A stretch of 64,000 bases of DNA from assembly GCA_958450365.1 (NCBI GenBank), contig CAUEEP010000356.1:49865-113864 (forward strand). Reading direction: 5' to 3'. This document shows positions 52,538 to 63,205 of the stretch, piece by piece. The position numbers and the translations under genes were made by a program. Origin of the DNA: Mesorhabditis belari (Eukaryota > Nematoda > Chromadorea > Rhabditida > Rhabditidae). The number at the start of each line of letters is the position of its first letter. Positions within the stretch are counted from its first letter, which is position 1. Below the pieces are notes generated by a model, which saw only the letters and a program-made list of their open reading frames with translations, made no database searches and was not told the origin of the DNA.

Positions 52538-52785
52538 AAGCAAAGCAAAGCCAAAGCAAAACCAAACCCAAAGCAAAGCAAAGCCAAAGCAAAGCAAAGC
52601 AAAGCAAAGCAAAGCAAAGCAAAGCAAAGCAAAGCAAAGCCAAAGCCAAAAGCAAAGCAAAGCCAAAGCAAAGCAAAGCAAAGCAAAGCAAAGCAAAGCC
52701 AAAGCCAAAGCCAAAGCCAAAGCAAAGCCAAAGCCAAAGCAAAGCCAAAGCAAAGCCAAAGCAAAGCCAAAGCAAAGCCAAAGCT
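52538..52785. repeat. aaagc / aaagcc array
   Basis: 5- and 6-bp units. Minus-strand frames read as Leu/Phe/Ala runs and are spurious. Confidence 0.92.
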
Positions 52786-52858
52786 ATCTAAAAGAAAGAA
52801 TAAGATATGTTCTTTTTGTTAATGAGGTATTTGAGCTACCGTAAATACTGTAATAGTA

Positions 52859-53083
52859 CCCCACCTCCATAATGACGGTGCGGACTGTTTCGTAGTCTAG
52901 CTTTGAACGAGTGTTTCTCGACACTGGTTTATGCTCCAATGCGCGCTTAGGTGTCAAAAAATAGCCCTGAATTTCAGCCTTTTTTTTGATATCTTAGCGC
53001 GCATTGTAGCTTAAACCAGTGTCGAGAAAAACGCGTTCAAAGCTAGACTACGCAACACTCCGCACCGTCATTATGGAGGTGAT
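52859..53083. repeat. Palindromic element of about 225 bp
   Basis: Arms begin cacctccataatgacggtgc and end with its complement. Inner parts (ctagctttgaacgagtgttt, gtttatgctccaatgcgcgc) are mirrored with small gaps. The 5085-5145 region shares part of an arm. Confidence 0.8.
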
Positions 53084-53564
53084 TACACTATTTATAACTA
53101 TGTGAGCAAAACAGACAAATTTAAGTTATTTATCATTATTCAAACACTACAAAATAATGATTTTGGAGAGTTTTTTTTATGAATACAAATTGCTTTTTTT
53201 GTCCAATTACAAATAAATATCTCTTTCCTAGTAATATGTTGACTCGTTTTATAGCGCAGAAGTGCCAGATTTCGCTACAATACACGATTTTGAAGTAAAA
53301 AATTATGATTAGCTATAGTAGGGATCTTGAAGAGCTCATTTGACAGTACAGTACCTTATTGTAACATAAAAATAATAAGGTAACATTAAAAAAATGTACT
53401 TGTTTATAGTACTTGTTTATAGTACTTGTTTACTGGCAGATTTGTTCTGCTTAGTGTATTTTGAGCTTAAAATCGGTAAACGCTTCTTTTGGCGCAATAA
53501 GATCTGCATTTTTCCTTTTTTTTTCCTTTCCTTCCTAGGAAAATTAGAAAATATGTTTCTGCTG
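53084..53564. other. No gene seen
   Basis: AT-rich with a short agtacttgtttat triplication at 53395-53430. Confidence 0.5.
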
Positions 53565-53710
53565 GAGACTTTTGGAGACTCCTGGAGATTCCTGGAGACT
53601 GCTGGAGACTCCTGGAGACTCCTGGAGACTCCTGGAGACTCCTGGAGACTCCTGGAGACTCCTGGAGACTCCTGGAGACTGCTGGAGACTCCTGGAGACT
53701 TTTGGAGGCA
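53565..53710. repeat. 10-bp array ctggagactc
   Basis: About 14 units. Confidence 0.93.
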
Positions 53711-54119
53711 TTTTCTAGCTCGTTTTGCAGCGTTTTTTTAGCTGTAGCTGTTCGAAAATCGGTGGTAAACAGTTCCCTAGGGAGATTTACTAGAGAGAGG
53801 CTGGATCTGAGCGTTTGTCTGAGCACCACTTTATAGAATCGTCTATGAGGAATCTAAATTTGAAATCAAAATCTAACAAATGATTGTTCAGGCGTGTAAA
53901 ACGTCAATCGAAAATCTGGCCTAGAAAATTCCACGTCAAATGCGAAAATCTGGGGTCAAATGGTTTAAAACGCTTCTTCTAGAGGGGGAGGAGGGAGGCC
54001 TGGTGGTCTAGTGGATAAATAACGGGAAAAATCGAGAATAAAGTGCACCAGAAGATTTGCGTTCACGGACTTAATCGTTTACGGTTTACGGAATTTAAAA
54101 ATACACTATATTTGCGCTG

Positions 54120-54470
54120 GAAATGCAAAAGAAAGGTCACCACCGGGATTCGAACCAGCGACCCTCCGCTTATCGACCTAGCCCGCTACCACTGAGCCAC
54201 AGGGACACCTTGGTTGGTCCCACCAAAGATGACCTTTATCCCTCCCTCATTCTTTTTTCTTCCTTTTTCTTTCTCTTTCCTTTTTCTTCTTTGTCTTTCC
54301 TATTTCTTCTTGAGCCAAGAATGCCCCGGTAGCTCAGTGGTTAAGCATTTGGCTGGTAAGCAGAAGGTCGAGGGTTCGATTCCTCTCGTTTCCAAATTCT
54401 TTGCCATTCATTTCTTTACTTTATTACATAACTGGAAATGTGTTTTGTTCATTGTTTCTGTTGAGTTTCC
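54120..54470. repeat. Composite element with two divergent tRNA-like modules, copy 2
   Basis: Nearly identical in layout and sequence to 48370-48720, including the middle (accaaagatgacctttatcc) and the right flank (ctttgccattcatttcttta). The modules lie at about 54138-54212 (minus) and 54325-54395 (plus). Confidence 0.75.
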
Positions 54471-55479
54471 AACCAAATTCTTCCCCATTCTAATCCTTCT
54501 TTTCACTTATCAACCAATTTCATGTGGTTAGGAACAGAAATTTCTGATAAATTTTCGGAGAATCTTCCCAGAATAGCCTAGAATCATTGAATATTTTCTT
54601 ATTAATCATGAAAATTTTGAATTTTTAAAATTTCAATCTTTAGCTCAGCTTCATAGTTCAATCTTTAGCTTAAAACTCATGTGCTTTTGTTTGCGTCACT
54701 TAAGCGCAGTTATTTATCAATTTCCGCAAAAAAAACTATCTAAATTTGACCTTTTGAGGGTATTTTGGGGTAGAAAAAGAGAAAACAAAAATACTGTAAG
54801 TAATACTGTATAAAGATCATCGAAATATGCCTATAAAGCTCTACATTCTATTAGATTGGAAATTTTTCGACCAGCTTCAACACCAATATTTTGATTTTGA
54901 GATTGACCCAAATGCGATCTGCTTATTGATCTGCTAAATTGAAATCTTTCACTAGCCAACTATCAGGTTCAACCCCTAGTTTCAAATAAAAAGTTCCAAA
55001 TAAAAGAAGTGCCCCAGAAAATGGTGTGTTTTCCTCAGCACAGAGTACATTTCAAAGAGCAAATCTCCCTATTACGCTCTAGCACAATCTTGATACTCTC
55101 AAGTCTAAGAAAGGTCGGCTACAAAATGAACTGATGACGACAAATTGCTGGCGGAGTTGTGACGAGATTTGAGTGCACAAAATGAACTATTCTGTACTCG
55201 AATTTTTGACGTTTTTACGAACATTTCAAAGAGATCAAAAATGGCTGCAGAGAGTACGCGTAAATCTTTACAATCTACGAAATTTTAGAGTACAATGACA
55301 GATTTGAAGAGAAAAGTTCACCAAAATGTAGTGTTGGGGCTATTTTTGCGCTATTCTTAATTAGGTTGAGATCTGGTGCGACTCTCAAACAAATTGTTTT
55401 CTAAAACATGCTCTTTCTTGACTATAGTAATTTTGCTCAATATTAAGATTAAGACTTAGGGGAAGACTTGGCTTTGTTT
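54471..55479. other. No gene seen
   Basis: AT-rich DNA; a decayed relative of the 47.8 kb hairpin lies at 54640-54700. Confidence 0.5.
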
Positions 55480-56200
55480 CGAACTTTGACGGTTTGGAGA
55501 CGCTTTGGAGACGCGAAGTTAACCACTACGGTAAAAGGAAATTGATGGTCACCAAGAAGTCGCCTTTTCAAGCCATTTTGAGGAATCGAACCAGGCAGGG
55601 TCGCTCGAGGACGCTTTGGACTTAAAACCACTACGCCATGGGGGCAGGTGTTTAGGAATCGAACCATAGAGAGTTCTCTTCGGAGCGCTTCGAAAGGCTC
55701 TTCAAGCCATTTTGGCGTTTAGAGGAATCGAACCATAGAGGGTTCTCTTCGGAGCCGCTTCGAAGGCGCGAACTTAACCGGTTAGAGGAATCGAACCTAA
55801 ACCACCAACTTGCCTCCATGGCGTAGTGGTCCAAAGCGTCCTCGAGCGACCCTCCCTGGTTCGATTCTCGTCGGAGTCGCTTCGAAGACGCGAACTTAAC
55901 CACTGCGCCATGGGGGGAATTTGGTCGCCATTGAGAAGCCGTCTTTTCAAACCATTTTGACGGGTAGAGGAATCGAACTAGGGAGGATCCTCTTCGGAGC
56001 TGTTCCAGAGACGCGAACCCAGCCACTACCCCACGGAAGCAAGTTGGCAACCACTCCTTCGAAGAAGTCGCCTTTTCAAGCCATTTTGGCGGTTAGAGGA
56101 ATCGAACCAGGGACGGTTCTCGTCGGAGTCGCTTCGAAGGCGCGAACTTAACCACTGCGCCATGGGGGGGAAGTTGGTCACCTTGAGAAGCCGTCTTTTC
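55480..56200. repeat. Cluster of tRNA-derived modules in alternating orientation
   Basis: At least six partial modules share gaatcgaaccagggagg or its complement (T-arm-like), tcggagtcgcttcgaag (anticodon-arm-like), ttaaccactgcgccatgg (D-arm-like) and a tail ttcaagccattttggcgg. One module near 55817-55900 is inverted relative to its neighbours. Confidence 0.7.
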
Positions 56201-56984
56201 AAGCCACTCTCTTCAAAAATCACTCCAGCAATCAGCTGTCTCTTTTCTTTGACCGAACAAAAGGGGAAAAAGTACAAAAAAGGTGACAAAGATAAAGAAA
56301 TTTTGATTTTTTGGGACAAATGCTTCATTTGTCCCAATTTATAAGTCATTTTTGTCAAATTTCCCCTCAAAAATATCAAAATATCATCAAAAACTTTACA
56401 AATAAGCTGAATTTGATAGGTGACAAGTTGGATGGATTAGTTTTTGGAAAAAAATGCATTCAATGCATTGAATTGCATTCAATTAGATTCATTGAAGGCA
56501 AGTCTGAATCTGATTTCTGACCAGGCTCGGATTTCGCTCACAGACAAAGTAATCCATTTGCAAAAACGTAGCAAATGTTTTCATGGTCTCTAGCTTCTTT
56601 TGTACTCTCAACCATCGTTTTATCTAGCTTCTTTTGGGTCTTAAGTTTTGTAGTTTTGTAGTACTGTAGCTTGTAGAGTAAAAGTCGAATGCTAAGTACT
56701 GGAGTAGAGAAGTTAAGGCTTGAGCACTGCACTTGAGCATTGACAGCACTAAACAAAACTTGAGTACAAAACATTGGCATTTAAATTTTCCGGATTCTTT
56801 TCTGTGCTCTAGCTACAAAATATCTAAGTGTTCAAGTGTCTAGATGAGCTTAAACTTGAGTGTTTTCTTCTCGAACAATCCGTTTTCTAATATCCCGTAA
56901 TCTATCTATCCGTATCTACTTTTTATCTAGCTTCGATGAAAATTGGAGAAAAAGTGGATAGATTATTGACATTGATATTGATCT
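56201..56984. other. No gene seen
   Basis: AT-rich, with short tail fragments of the tRNA-derived family at its left edge and no convincing exon. Confidence 0.5.
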
Positions 56985-57019
56985 AGATTAGAGCTAGAAC
57001 TAGATTAGAGCTAGAACTA

Positions 57020-58279
57020 TTAGGTTGTCGGATTATGAATTGCCGTTGTCTTTTTTGCTTTGTATTTTTTTTTCAAATAAATTTTTGTGGTACTTTTTTA
57101 ACTATATTAAAGAGCGTTTTATGCCGCGTCGATTGATATATTATTCGTCTATATTTGCTTAGATTTTTAATATAAATTTGTCTTAGGAAATGAACGACAT
57201 CAAAAATAAAATGCGGATTTGTTTGTTGTACGACTTCAAACAAAGAAAAACAGCGGCAGAATCCCATCGCTCTATAAGCAATGCATTCGGAGAAGATGTT
57301 ATCAACGAACGTCAATGTCGCAATTGGTTTCAGCGCTTTCGGGACGGCGACGAGAGCCTTGAAGACAAAGAACATGAGAGGCGACCAAAAACTGTGGACG
57401 ATGAGGAACTTAAAGCAGCCATCGATTCTGATCCTGCCCAAACGACACGAGAACTTGCTGAGAGGTTCGGTTGTCATCATTCCACCATTGCTGACCACTT
57501 GCATGCCATTGGTAAGGTGAATAAATGTGGTAAATGGGTGCCTCATGAACTAAGCGATTTGAACAAAACAACGCGAATCAATATGGCCGGAATCTTTTGC
57601 GTCAAGCCAAGAACAGTGGTTTTTTTGAGTCGATTGTCACGTCTGATGAAAGTGGATATCCTTTGATAATACCACTAGAAAACGACAATGGTTGGACCCT
57701 GGACAAACCCCAAAACCGACTCCAAAACCAGACATCCATGGCAAAAAGGTGATGCTATGCGTTTGGTGGAATAGCAAAGGATTGGTGCATTTTGAAGTGC
57801 TGAATTCTGGTCAAACGGTTAATGCGGACCTCTACAAAGAACAATTAAGCCGCGTCGATCAATCGCTTCGTCGACAGGGAGTGGAAACAGCGTCAACAAA
57901 ATTGCTCCATGACAACGCGCGTCCACACACCGCAAAAGTAACTCTCAAAAAAATTGAAGAATTGGGCTGGGAACTTCTGCCTCACCCGCCATATAGCCCA
58001 GACCTTGCGCCATCTGATTACCATTTGTTCCGGTCGATGCAGCATTCCTTGGCCGAAAAAAAATTCAAAAACCGCGATGAAGTCCAAATTTGGGTGGCCA
58101 ATTTCTTTGAGTCACAGCCGGTCGAGTTCTTCAACAAGGGCATTCATTCTTTGCGTGGACGTTGGCGAGATGTCATAGATACCGATGGAGAATACCTTTT
58201 AGATTAAATTATTTTTGTATTGATTTTATAATAAAATTACTTTTTGATAAAAACGGCAATTCATAATCCGACAACCTAA
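57020..58279 (+). mobile_element. mariner element, third family, least decayed
   Basis: The ends ttaggttgtcggattatgaa and its complement lie between TA duplications; length is 1260 bp. It is inserted in a GAGCTAGATCTAGATTA minisatellite, which continues on both sides. Confidence 0.93.
57190..58207 (+). pseudogene. mariner transposase with two single-base losses
   Basis: It starts MNDIKNKMRICLLYDFKQRK. The DNA-binding half is intact (ERFGCHHSTIADHLHAIGKV). One-base deletions near 57595 and near 57651 break the frame around the first catalytic aspartate (VTSDE), which lies between them in another frame. The rest is open from about 57652, with LLHDNARPHTA, YSPDLAPSDYHLF and a normal end (TDGEYLLD). 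Few lesions suggest recent activity relative to the other copies. Confidence 0.92.
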
Positions 58280-58405
58280 TAGATTAGAGCTAGATCTAGA
58301 TTAGAGCTAGATCTAGATTAGAGCTAGAACTAGATTAGAGCTAGATCTAGATTAGAGCTAGATCTAGATTAGAGCTAGATCTAGATTAGAGCTAGATCTA
58401 GATAG
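58280..58405. repeat. 17-bp array gagctagatctagatta
   Basis: About seven units; the same array begins at about 56985 on the other side of the mariner insertion. Confidence 0.92.
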
Positions 58406-58640
58406 ATCCACTTTTCTATCTTTTGATATCTTTTTTGAATAAAAAGTAGACAAAACCAGGCAAAAAGTGGATAGATTCGATAAAAAGTAGAAAGAAGCTT
58501 ACGGTAGAAAGAGAAAAGGACACATTTTAGAAAGAATCCTAGTAAGTAATTGGTCCCTTTCCCATTTTAAGACCAAAAAAATCTCATTCCTCTTTCTCAT
58601 CCCACAAAAGTTTCACTAATTTATGAGCTATTTTTCTCAG

Positions 58641-59196
58641 GCTCAGCCATTCCCAAAAAATGAGAAGTTCCAAAGAATTTTACAATCAACAAAGGATTTT
58701 GTTTGTGCCGCACCGGGAAGTTAGTTGAATTTGAGGGATTTTTTTCGAAATTATTTTCTTGTTCGAAATTTTTGAAAAAAAAAACACATTTATCTGATAA
58801 AAAACAAAAAATAAGACACATTTTTGAGGAAACGAAATAACTTAAATTTTAAATTTCTTTCAATCCCCAATGAATTCCGACCTTGATTCAGACCTTCTAC
58901 TCCATAAATTAATTCAGAAAATTCAAAAACAACTGGTCATTTTCTTATGAAAAGTTTCTAAAAAAGGACTGTAGAAGAAGCTTATGACTATTTGAAATAA
59001 AATTTGCAGAGTTTCTTCCGATTTCTTGAGCAACACAAAAGATCAGTCGTTATCGTTTGTCTTTTTCCAAATAACAGCCATTTTTTCATTTTCGCAGGCA
59101 GGAAACGTCATTGTCACTCCAGATGAGTTAAAATTTTACGTAAAAGAAACGTATCGAAAAACTTTCGAAAGAAATCCTGGATTTGGGAGTGGCTGA
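58641..59196 (+). CDS. Two orphan exon candidates of an unrecognised gene
   Basis: The first (58641 to about 58700) follows a TTTTTCTCAG acceptor and reads AQPFPKNEKFQRILQSTKDF before a GTTTGT donor. The second (59098-59196) follows TTTTCGCAG and reads AGNVIVTPDELKFYVKETYR, then KTFERNPGFGSG and TGA. Joined at these sites they keep phase 0. Amino-acid composition is coding-like and unlike the repeats around. No family is recognised, and upstream exons of the same gene were not found, so this may be a remnant. Confidence 0.3.
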
Positions 59197-59454
59197 AGGT
59201 CAAAAAAAACTATTGATACATTAATAATACTATTGATAATACATTCAGAAAAATTCAAAAACAACTCGCCATTTTTTTATGAAAAAGTTTCTAAAAAGGA
59301 CTGTAGAAAAAGATATAATATAATAGATATAATAGATATAATAGATATAATAGAAAATACTATTGATAATACTATTGATAATACAAAATACTATAGATTT
59401 GGTCAAAAATACTATGAACATTTTGATTTTGAGGCTTTAAAGGAATGCTTATAG

Positions 59455-59665
59455 TTAATTTTGATTTGTTAATTTTGTTTTGTTAATTTTGATTTGTTAA
59501 TTTTGTTTTGTTAATTTTGCTTTGTTAATTTTGCTTTGTTAATTTTGATTTGTTAATTTTGTTTTGTTAATTTTGATTTGTTAATTTTGGATTTGTTAAT
59601 TTTGATTTGTTAATTTTGTTTTGTTAATTTTGATTTGTTAATTTTGATTTGTTAATTTTGTTACT
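59455..59665. repeat. 14-bp array ttgttaattttgat
   Basis: About 15 units, immediately before the LINE fragment. Confidence 0.92.
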
Positions 59666-59698
59666 AGAAATTTCGAATCACGCCAGAAGAACTCGTAG

Positions 59699-59827
59699 TC
59701 ACAACTTTCAGATTACCCCTTTCAAAGCTTTCATAACCGCCAACTGTATCATTCTTTTGCTTGTCGTGTTCCTCGTATTTGGAATAAGTTACCTTGTGAT
59801 ATTTTTCCGTCTCTGAACTATTTTTAA
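59699..59827 (+). pseudogene. LINE reverse transcriptase C-terminus, second fragment
   Basis: The frame reads NRQLYHSFACRVPRIWNKLP, then CDIFPSLNYF and TAA, matching the same end motif (RVxxIWNxLP). An in-frame TAG lies just upstream. A 170-bp AT-rich tail follows to about 60003, and a TTGTTAATTTTGAT array precedes it. Confidence 0.72.
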
Positions 59828-60009
59828 ATCCTCAATATATAAGCTCCGATCTTGTAGCTCTGTCAATTTTAAATTAGTTTTTAATGTCATATATACACGT
59901 GTCTAATTGTAGTTGTGTTTGTATATCAATTATCTTTCTTCGTCTACGCTTTTCAATCTGTTTGCATTGTCACTTTTCCTTGTCGGATAAAGTATATATA
60001 TAAATAAAG

Positions 60010-60490
60010 TAAGAGGAATCGAACCAGGGAGGTTAGAGGAATCGAACCAGGGAGGGTTCTCCTCGTGTTAACAACTGCGCTCTAGAGGGGAAATTGGTGA
60101 TCACCAAATCATGATCTTTTCAAGCCATTCAAGCCATTCAAGCCATTCAAGCCATTTTGGCGGTTGGAGGACCAGAGAGGGTTCTCTTCGGAGTCGCTTC
60201 AGAGGCGCGAACTTAGCCACTACGCCATTTTAATAAACTTATTTTTAAAGAAGAAAACTTTCGGAAATTTTGAATCAATCCCTTGATCTCTTTTCAGATG
60301 TTCAAAGAAGTGGTCGGGAACGTTCCACTTCCGCCATTGTTCGGTTGTCCTATTTATGAACTTAACCACTACGCCATGGCCATGGCGAGTTGGAAACTGC
60401 AGTCAAGTCGCCTCTTCAAGCCATTTTGGCGGTTGGATGGCGGTTACTCGTTGCCGAAAAGTCGCCTTTTCAAGCCACTCTCTTCAAGGA
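60010..60490. repeat. More tRNA-derived modules of the 55.5 kb family
   Basis: gaatcgaaccagggaggtta occurs in tandem at 60015-60060, with further fragments at 60120-60230 and 60355-60475. The tail motif aagccattcaagccattcaa is itself amplified at 60122-60160. One module disrupts the exon candidate at 60298. Confidence 0.65.
60298..60360 (+). CDS. Possible exon interrupted by a tRNA-derived repeat
   Basis: After a strong acceptor (CTCTTTTCAG) the frame reads MFKEVVGNVPLPPLFGCPIY and then runs into the dispersed tRNA-like module at about 60356 (gaacttaaccactacgcc). It looks like a real exon whose downstream half was displaced by the repeat. No product is assigned and no partner exon was found. 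Confidence 0.2.
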
Positions 60491-62394
60491 TGACTTTTGC
60501 AATCAAACTTTTCTCTTCCTTCTCTTCCTTGACCGATCAAAAGAAAAAAAAGTGCAAAAAAGGTGACAAAGGTCTAAAATTTGGACTTTGTAAGCACATT
60601 TTCCAAAAATAGGACTCAATTTTTTGTCAAATTTCTCCCCAAAATACCAAAATATCACCCAAAAACTTTACAAAAAAGCGTGTTTTGATAAAAAAAAAGG
60701 TAGATGAATTAGTTTTTTCAAAAACTGCATTCAAAAAACAAAAATGCATTGAAATTTGTATTTGCAAAAATAGAAATTGGAAAAATACGCTGGAAAATTA
60801 CTTGAACTATGGAAAATTTTGTGAAGAAAGAAAATGTGTTTTTGGTTTTTTTTTAGTTAAAGTAACTGTTTTCATGTTTTCTTTAGCTGAAAGAGTGAAA
60901 TTTATTCATAAAATCAGTTCCTTTAGTCACTAGTTTAGGAAAGGCAAAAACGTTCAATGGCTTTTCGTTCAATAGCTAAAAAAGAATCGAAAAAAAGAGC
61001 TGTAGTAGTAGTTAAAGAGCTGTAGTAGTAGTTAAAGAGCTGTAGTAGCGAAAAAAAGTAGTTAAAGTGAAAAATAGAGTGAAAAACAAAAATATTATTG
61101 GTCATTTATCGTCGGAGTTTGACGACTCTTCTCTTCTCCTCCAGATCTCAACTTCCAATTGAGCGATCAACTTGTGGTTGGTTTTAAAATATTCCTTATG
61201 AAATTTCGTTATAGAAAACCACAACTTTCTTAGTATACTTTAATATAAAAACATAGAGGAAAATTTTGGTCAAAGTTGGCCCTACTTATCCGAAAGAGTA
61301 GATTCACTTAAAAGGTCTATAACTTAAAATGCAAAAGCTGAATCGACTTCTGGTCACTCTCATTAGAATCTACGTTAAATTTCATTATAGAAATATATAA
61401 TTAGAAATGCACAAGTTGTTTAATACTAATAATAATAATGGTAATTTATCGCTTTTTTTGCTAAGAAAATGAGGCATTTCTTGCGCTAGAAGCAATGTTT
61501 TTACGAATTTGAGCACAAAAAGTACACGAAGTACACACGAATGCGCGGTTTAGCGGAAATCGCCACTTACACAGTTATAATAACTTGCTTATAAAAAATT
61601 TTCGCCAAATTTCACAAAGGTTGAGTAATCTTAGGCAAAAGAATTCGCCCGAAAGCCAAAAAAGTTCGCCGAAATAAGTCTTGTTTCCGGCTCGACACTT
61701 GTTTCGACTAATTTTACAATAAATTTGACTCTTTTCTCTGATTAGAGACACAAAGGTCCCTTTTTTTGATCAAAATGGAAACAAAGCTGATTCAAAATTG
61801 AGCAAAACTGATTCAAAACTGAGCAAAATGATTCAAAACTGAGCAAAAATGATTCAAATAACCCAGGAGCTAAGCTGATTCATCTCCAGGAGTTAAACGA
61901 ATCTCTGAAGAGAGAATTTGTTCATGAGAAGTTGACAAAAGTTGAGGGAAAACGAAAGCGAGTAGATAAAGGCTTTTTTGAGACAATTTAAAAGCACAAA
62001 ATTCGAAGAATTGTCTTACTAAACGATTAGATAATTTTGGGGGATTTAAACGCCAAAAATCAATCCAAAATTCGTCAAAAATCAACCGAATACTCAATAA
62101 AATTCAACAATCAACCAGAATTTACCACAAATAAATTCTAAATTATTATTTGACTTCTTTATATAAAATTTTCGAGCTTTCCTTGATTTCCTTTCGTCCA
62201 TCAGCTTTCATTTTATTCATTTTATGGCTAAAATTAGCCTAAACAAGTTCACTTGCCAGAAAATCTTTGCCACATTTTCTTTCAAAAGTGAATAGGGGGA
62301 AAACCATGGGGGAAATCCCCCTAAAGATACTGAATTCCGTTTTGATTTCAGAAGAAATAGCATTTTTTTTAGGAAAATGCCTCATTTCTTGCTT
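60491..62394. other. AT-rich region, one weak exon candidate
   Basis: Short agctgtagtagtagttaaag units at 61005-61060. 61144-61174 sits between CTCCTCCAG and GTTGGT and reads LNFQLSDQLV. 61230-61400 resembles the CAGGGTG-element interior at 35.8 kb. Nothing firm. Confidence 0.4.
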
Positions 62395-62540
62395 TTAACT
62401 CTAATTTTAACTCTAACTTTAACTCGCAATTAATTTCTAATTAACTCTCCTAACTAACCTTCTAACTTAACCTTCTAACTAACTTCTTCTAACTAACCTC
62501 CTAACTAACTAACCTAACTAACTCCTAACTAACTCTCGCC
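62395..62540. repeat. ctaactaacctt-type low-complexity array
   Basis: Degenerate taact and ctaac units over about 140 bp. Confidence 0.8.
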
Positions 62541-62564
62541 TTTTTTTGGTTTTCTTTTGACTTT

Positions 62565-63205
62565 TCTTGTTAAAAGCGGGAGTCGTGTTAAAAGCAGCTG
62601 TCTTGTTAAAAGCGGCTGTCTTGTTAAAAGCGCAGTCTTGTTAAAAGCGCAGTCTTGTTAAAAGCAGCAGTCTTGTTAAAAGCGCAGTCTTGTTAAAAGC
62701 GGCTGTCTTGTTAAAAGCGCAGTCTTGTTAAAAGCGCAGTCTTGTTAAAAGCGGCTGTCTTGTTAAAAGCGGCTGTCTTGTTAAAAGCAGCTGTCTTGTT
62801 AAAAGCGCAGTCTTGTTAAAAGCGGCTGTCTTGTTAAAAGCGGCTGTCTTGTTAAAAGCAGCTGTCTTGTTAAAAGCGCAGTCTTGTTAAAAGCGCAGTC
62901 TTGTTAAAAACGCAGTCTGGTTAAAAGCGGCAGTCTGGTTAAAAGCAGCAGTCTTGTTAAAAGCGGCTGTCTTGTTAAAAGCGCAGTCTTGTTAAAAGCG
63001 CAGTCTGGTTAAAAGCGGCTGTCTTGTTAAAAGCGCAGTCTTGTTAAAAGCGCAGTCTTGTTAAAAGCGCAGTCTTGTTAGCGCAGTCTTGTTAAAAGCG
63101 CAGTCTTGTTAAAAGCGCAGTCTTGTTAAAAGCGCAGTCTTGTTAAAAGCGCAGTCTTGTTAAAAGCGCAGTCTTGTTAAAAGCGCAGTCTTGTTAAAAG
63201 CGAAA
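62565..63205. repeat. 17-18 bp minisatellite gcgcagtcttgttaaaa
   Basis: About 37 units, mixing a gcgcagtc form (17 bp) and a gcggctgtc form (18 bp). Confidence 0.95.
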
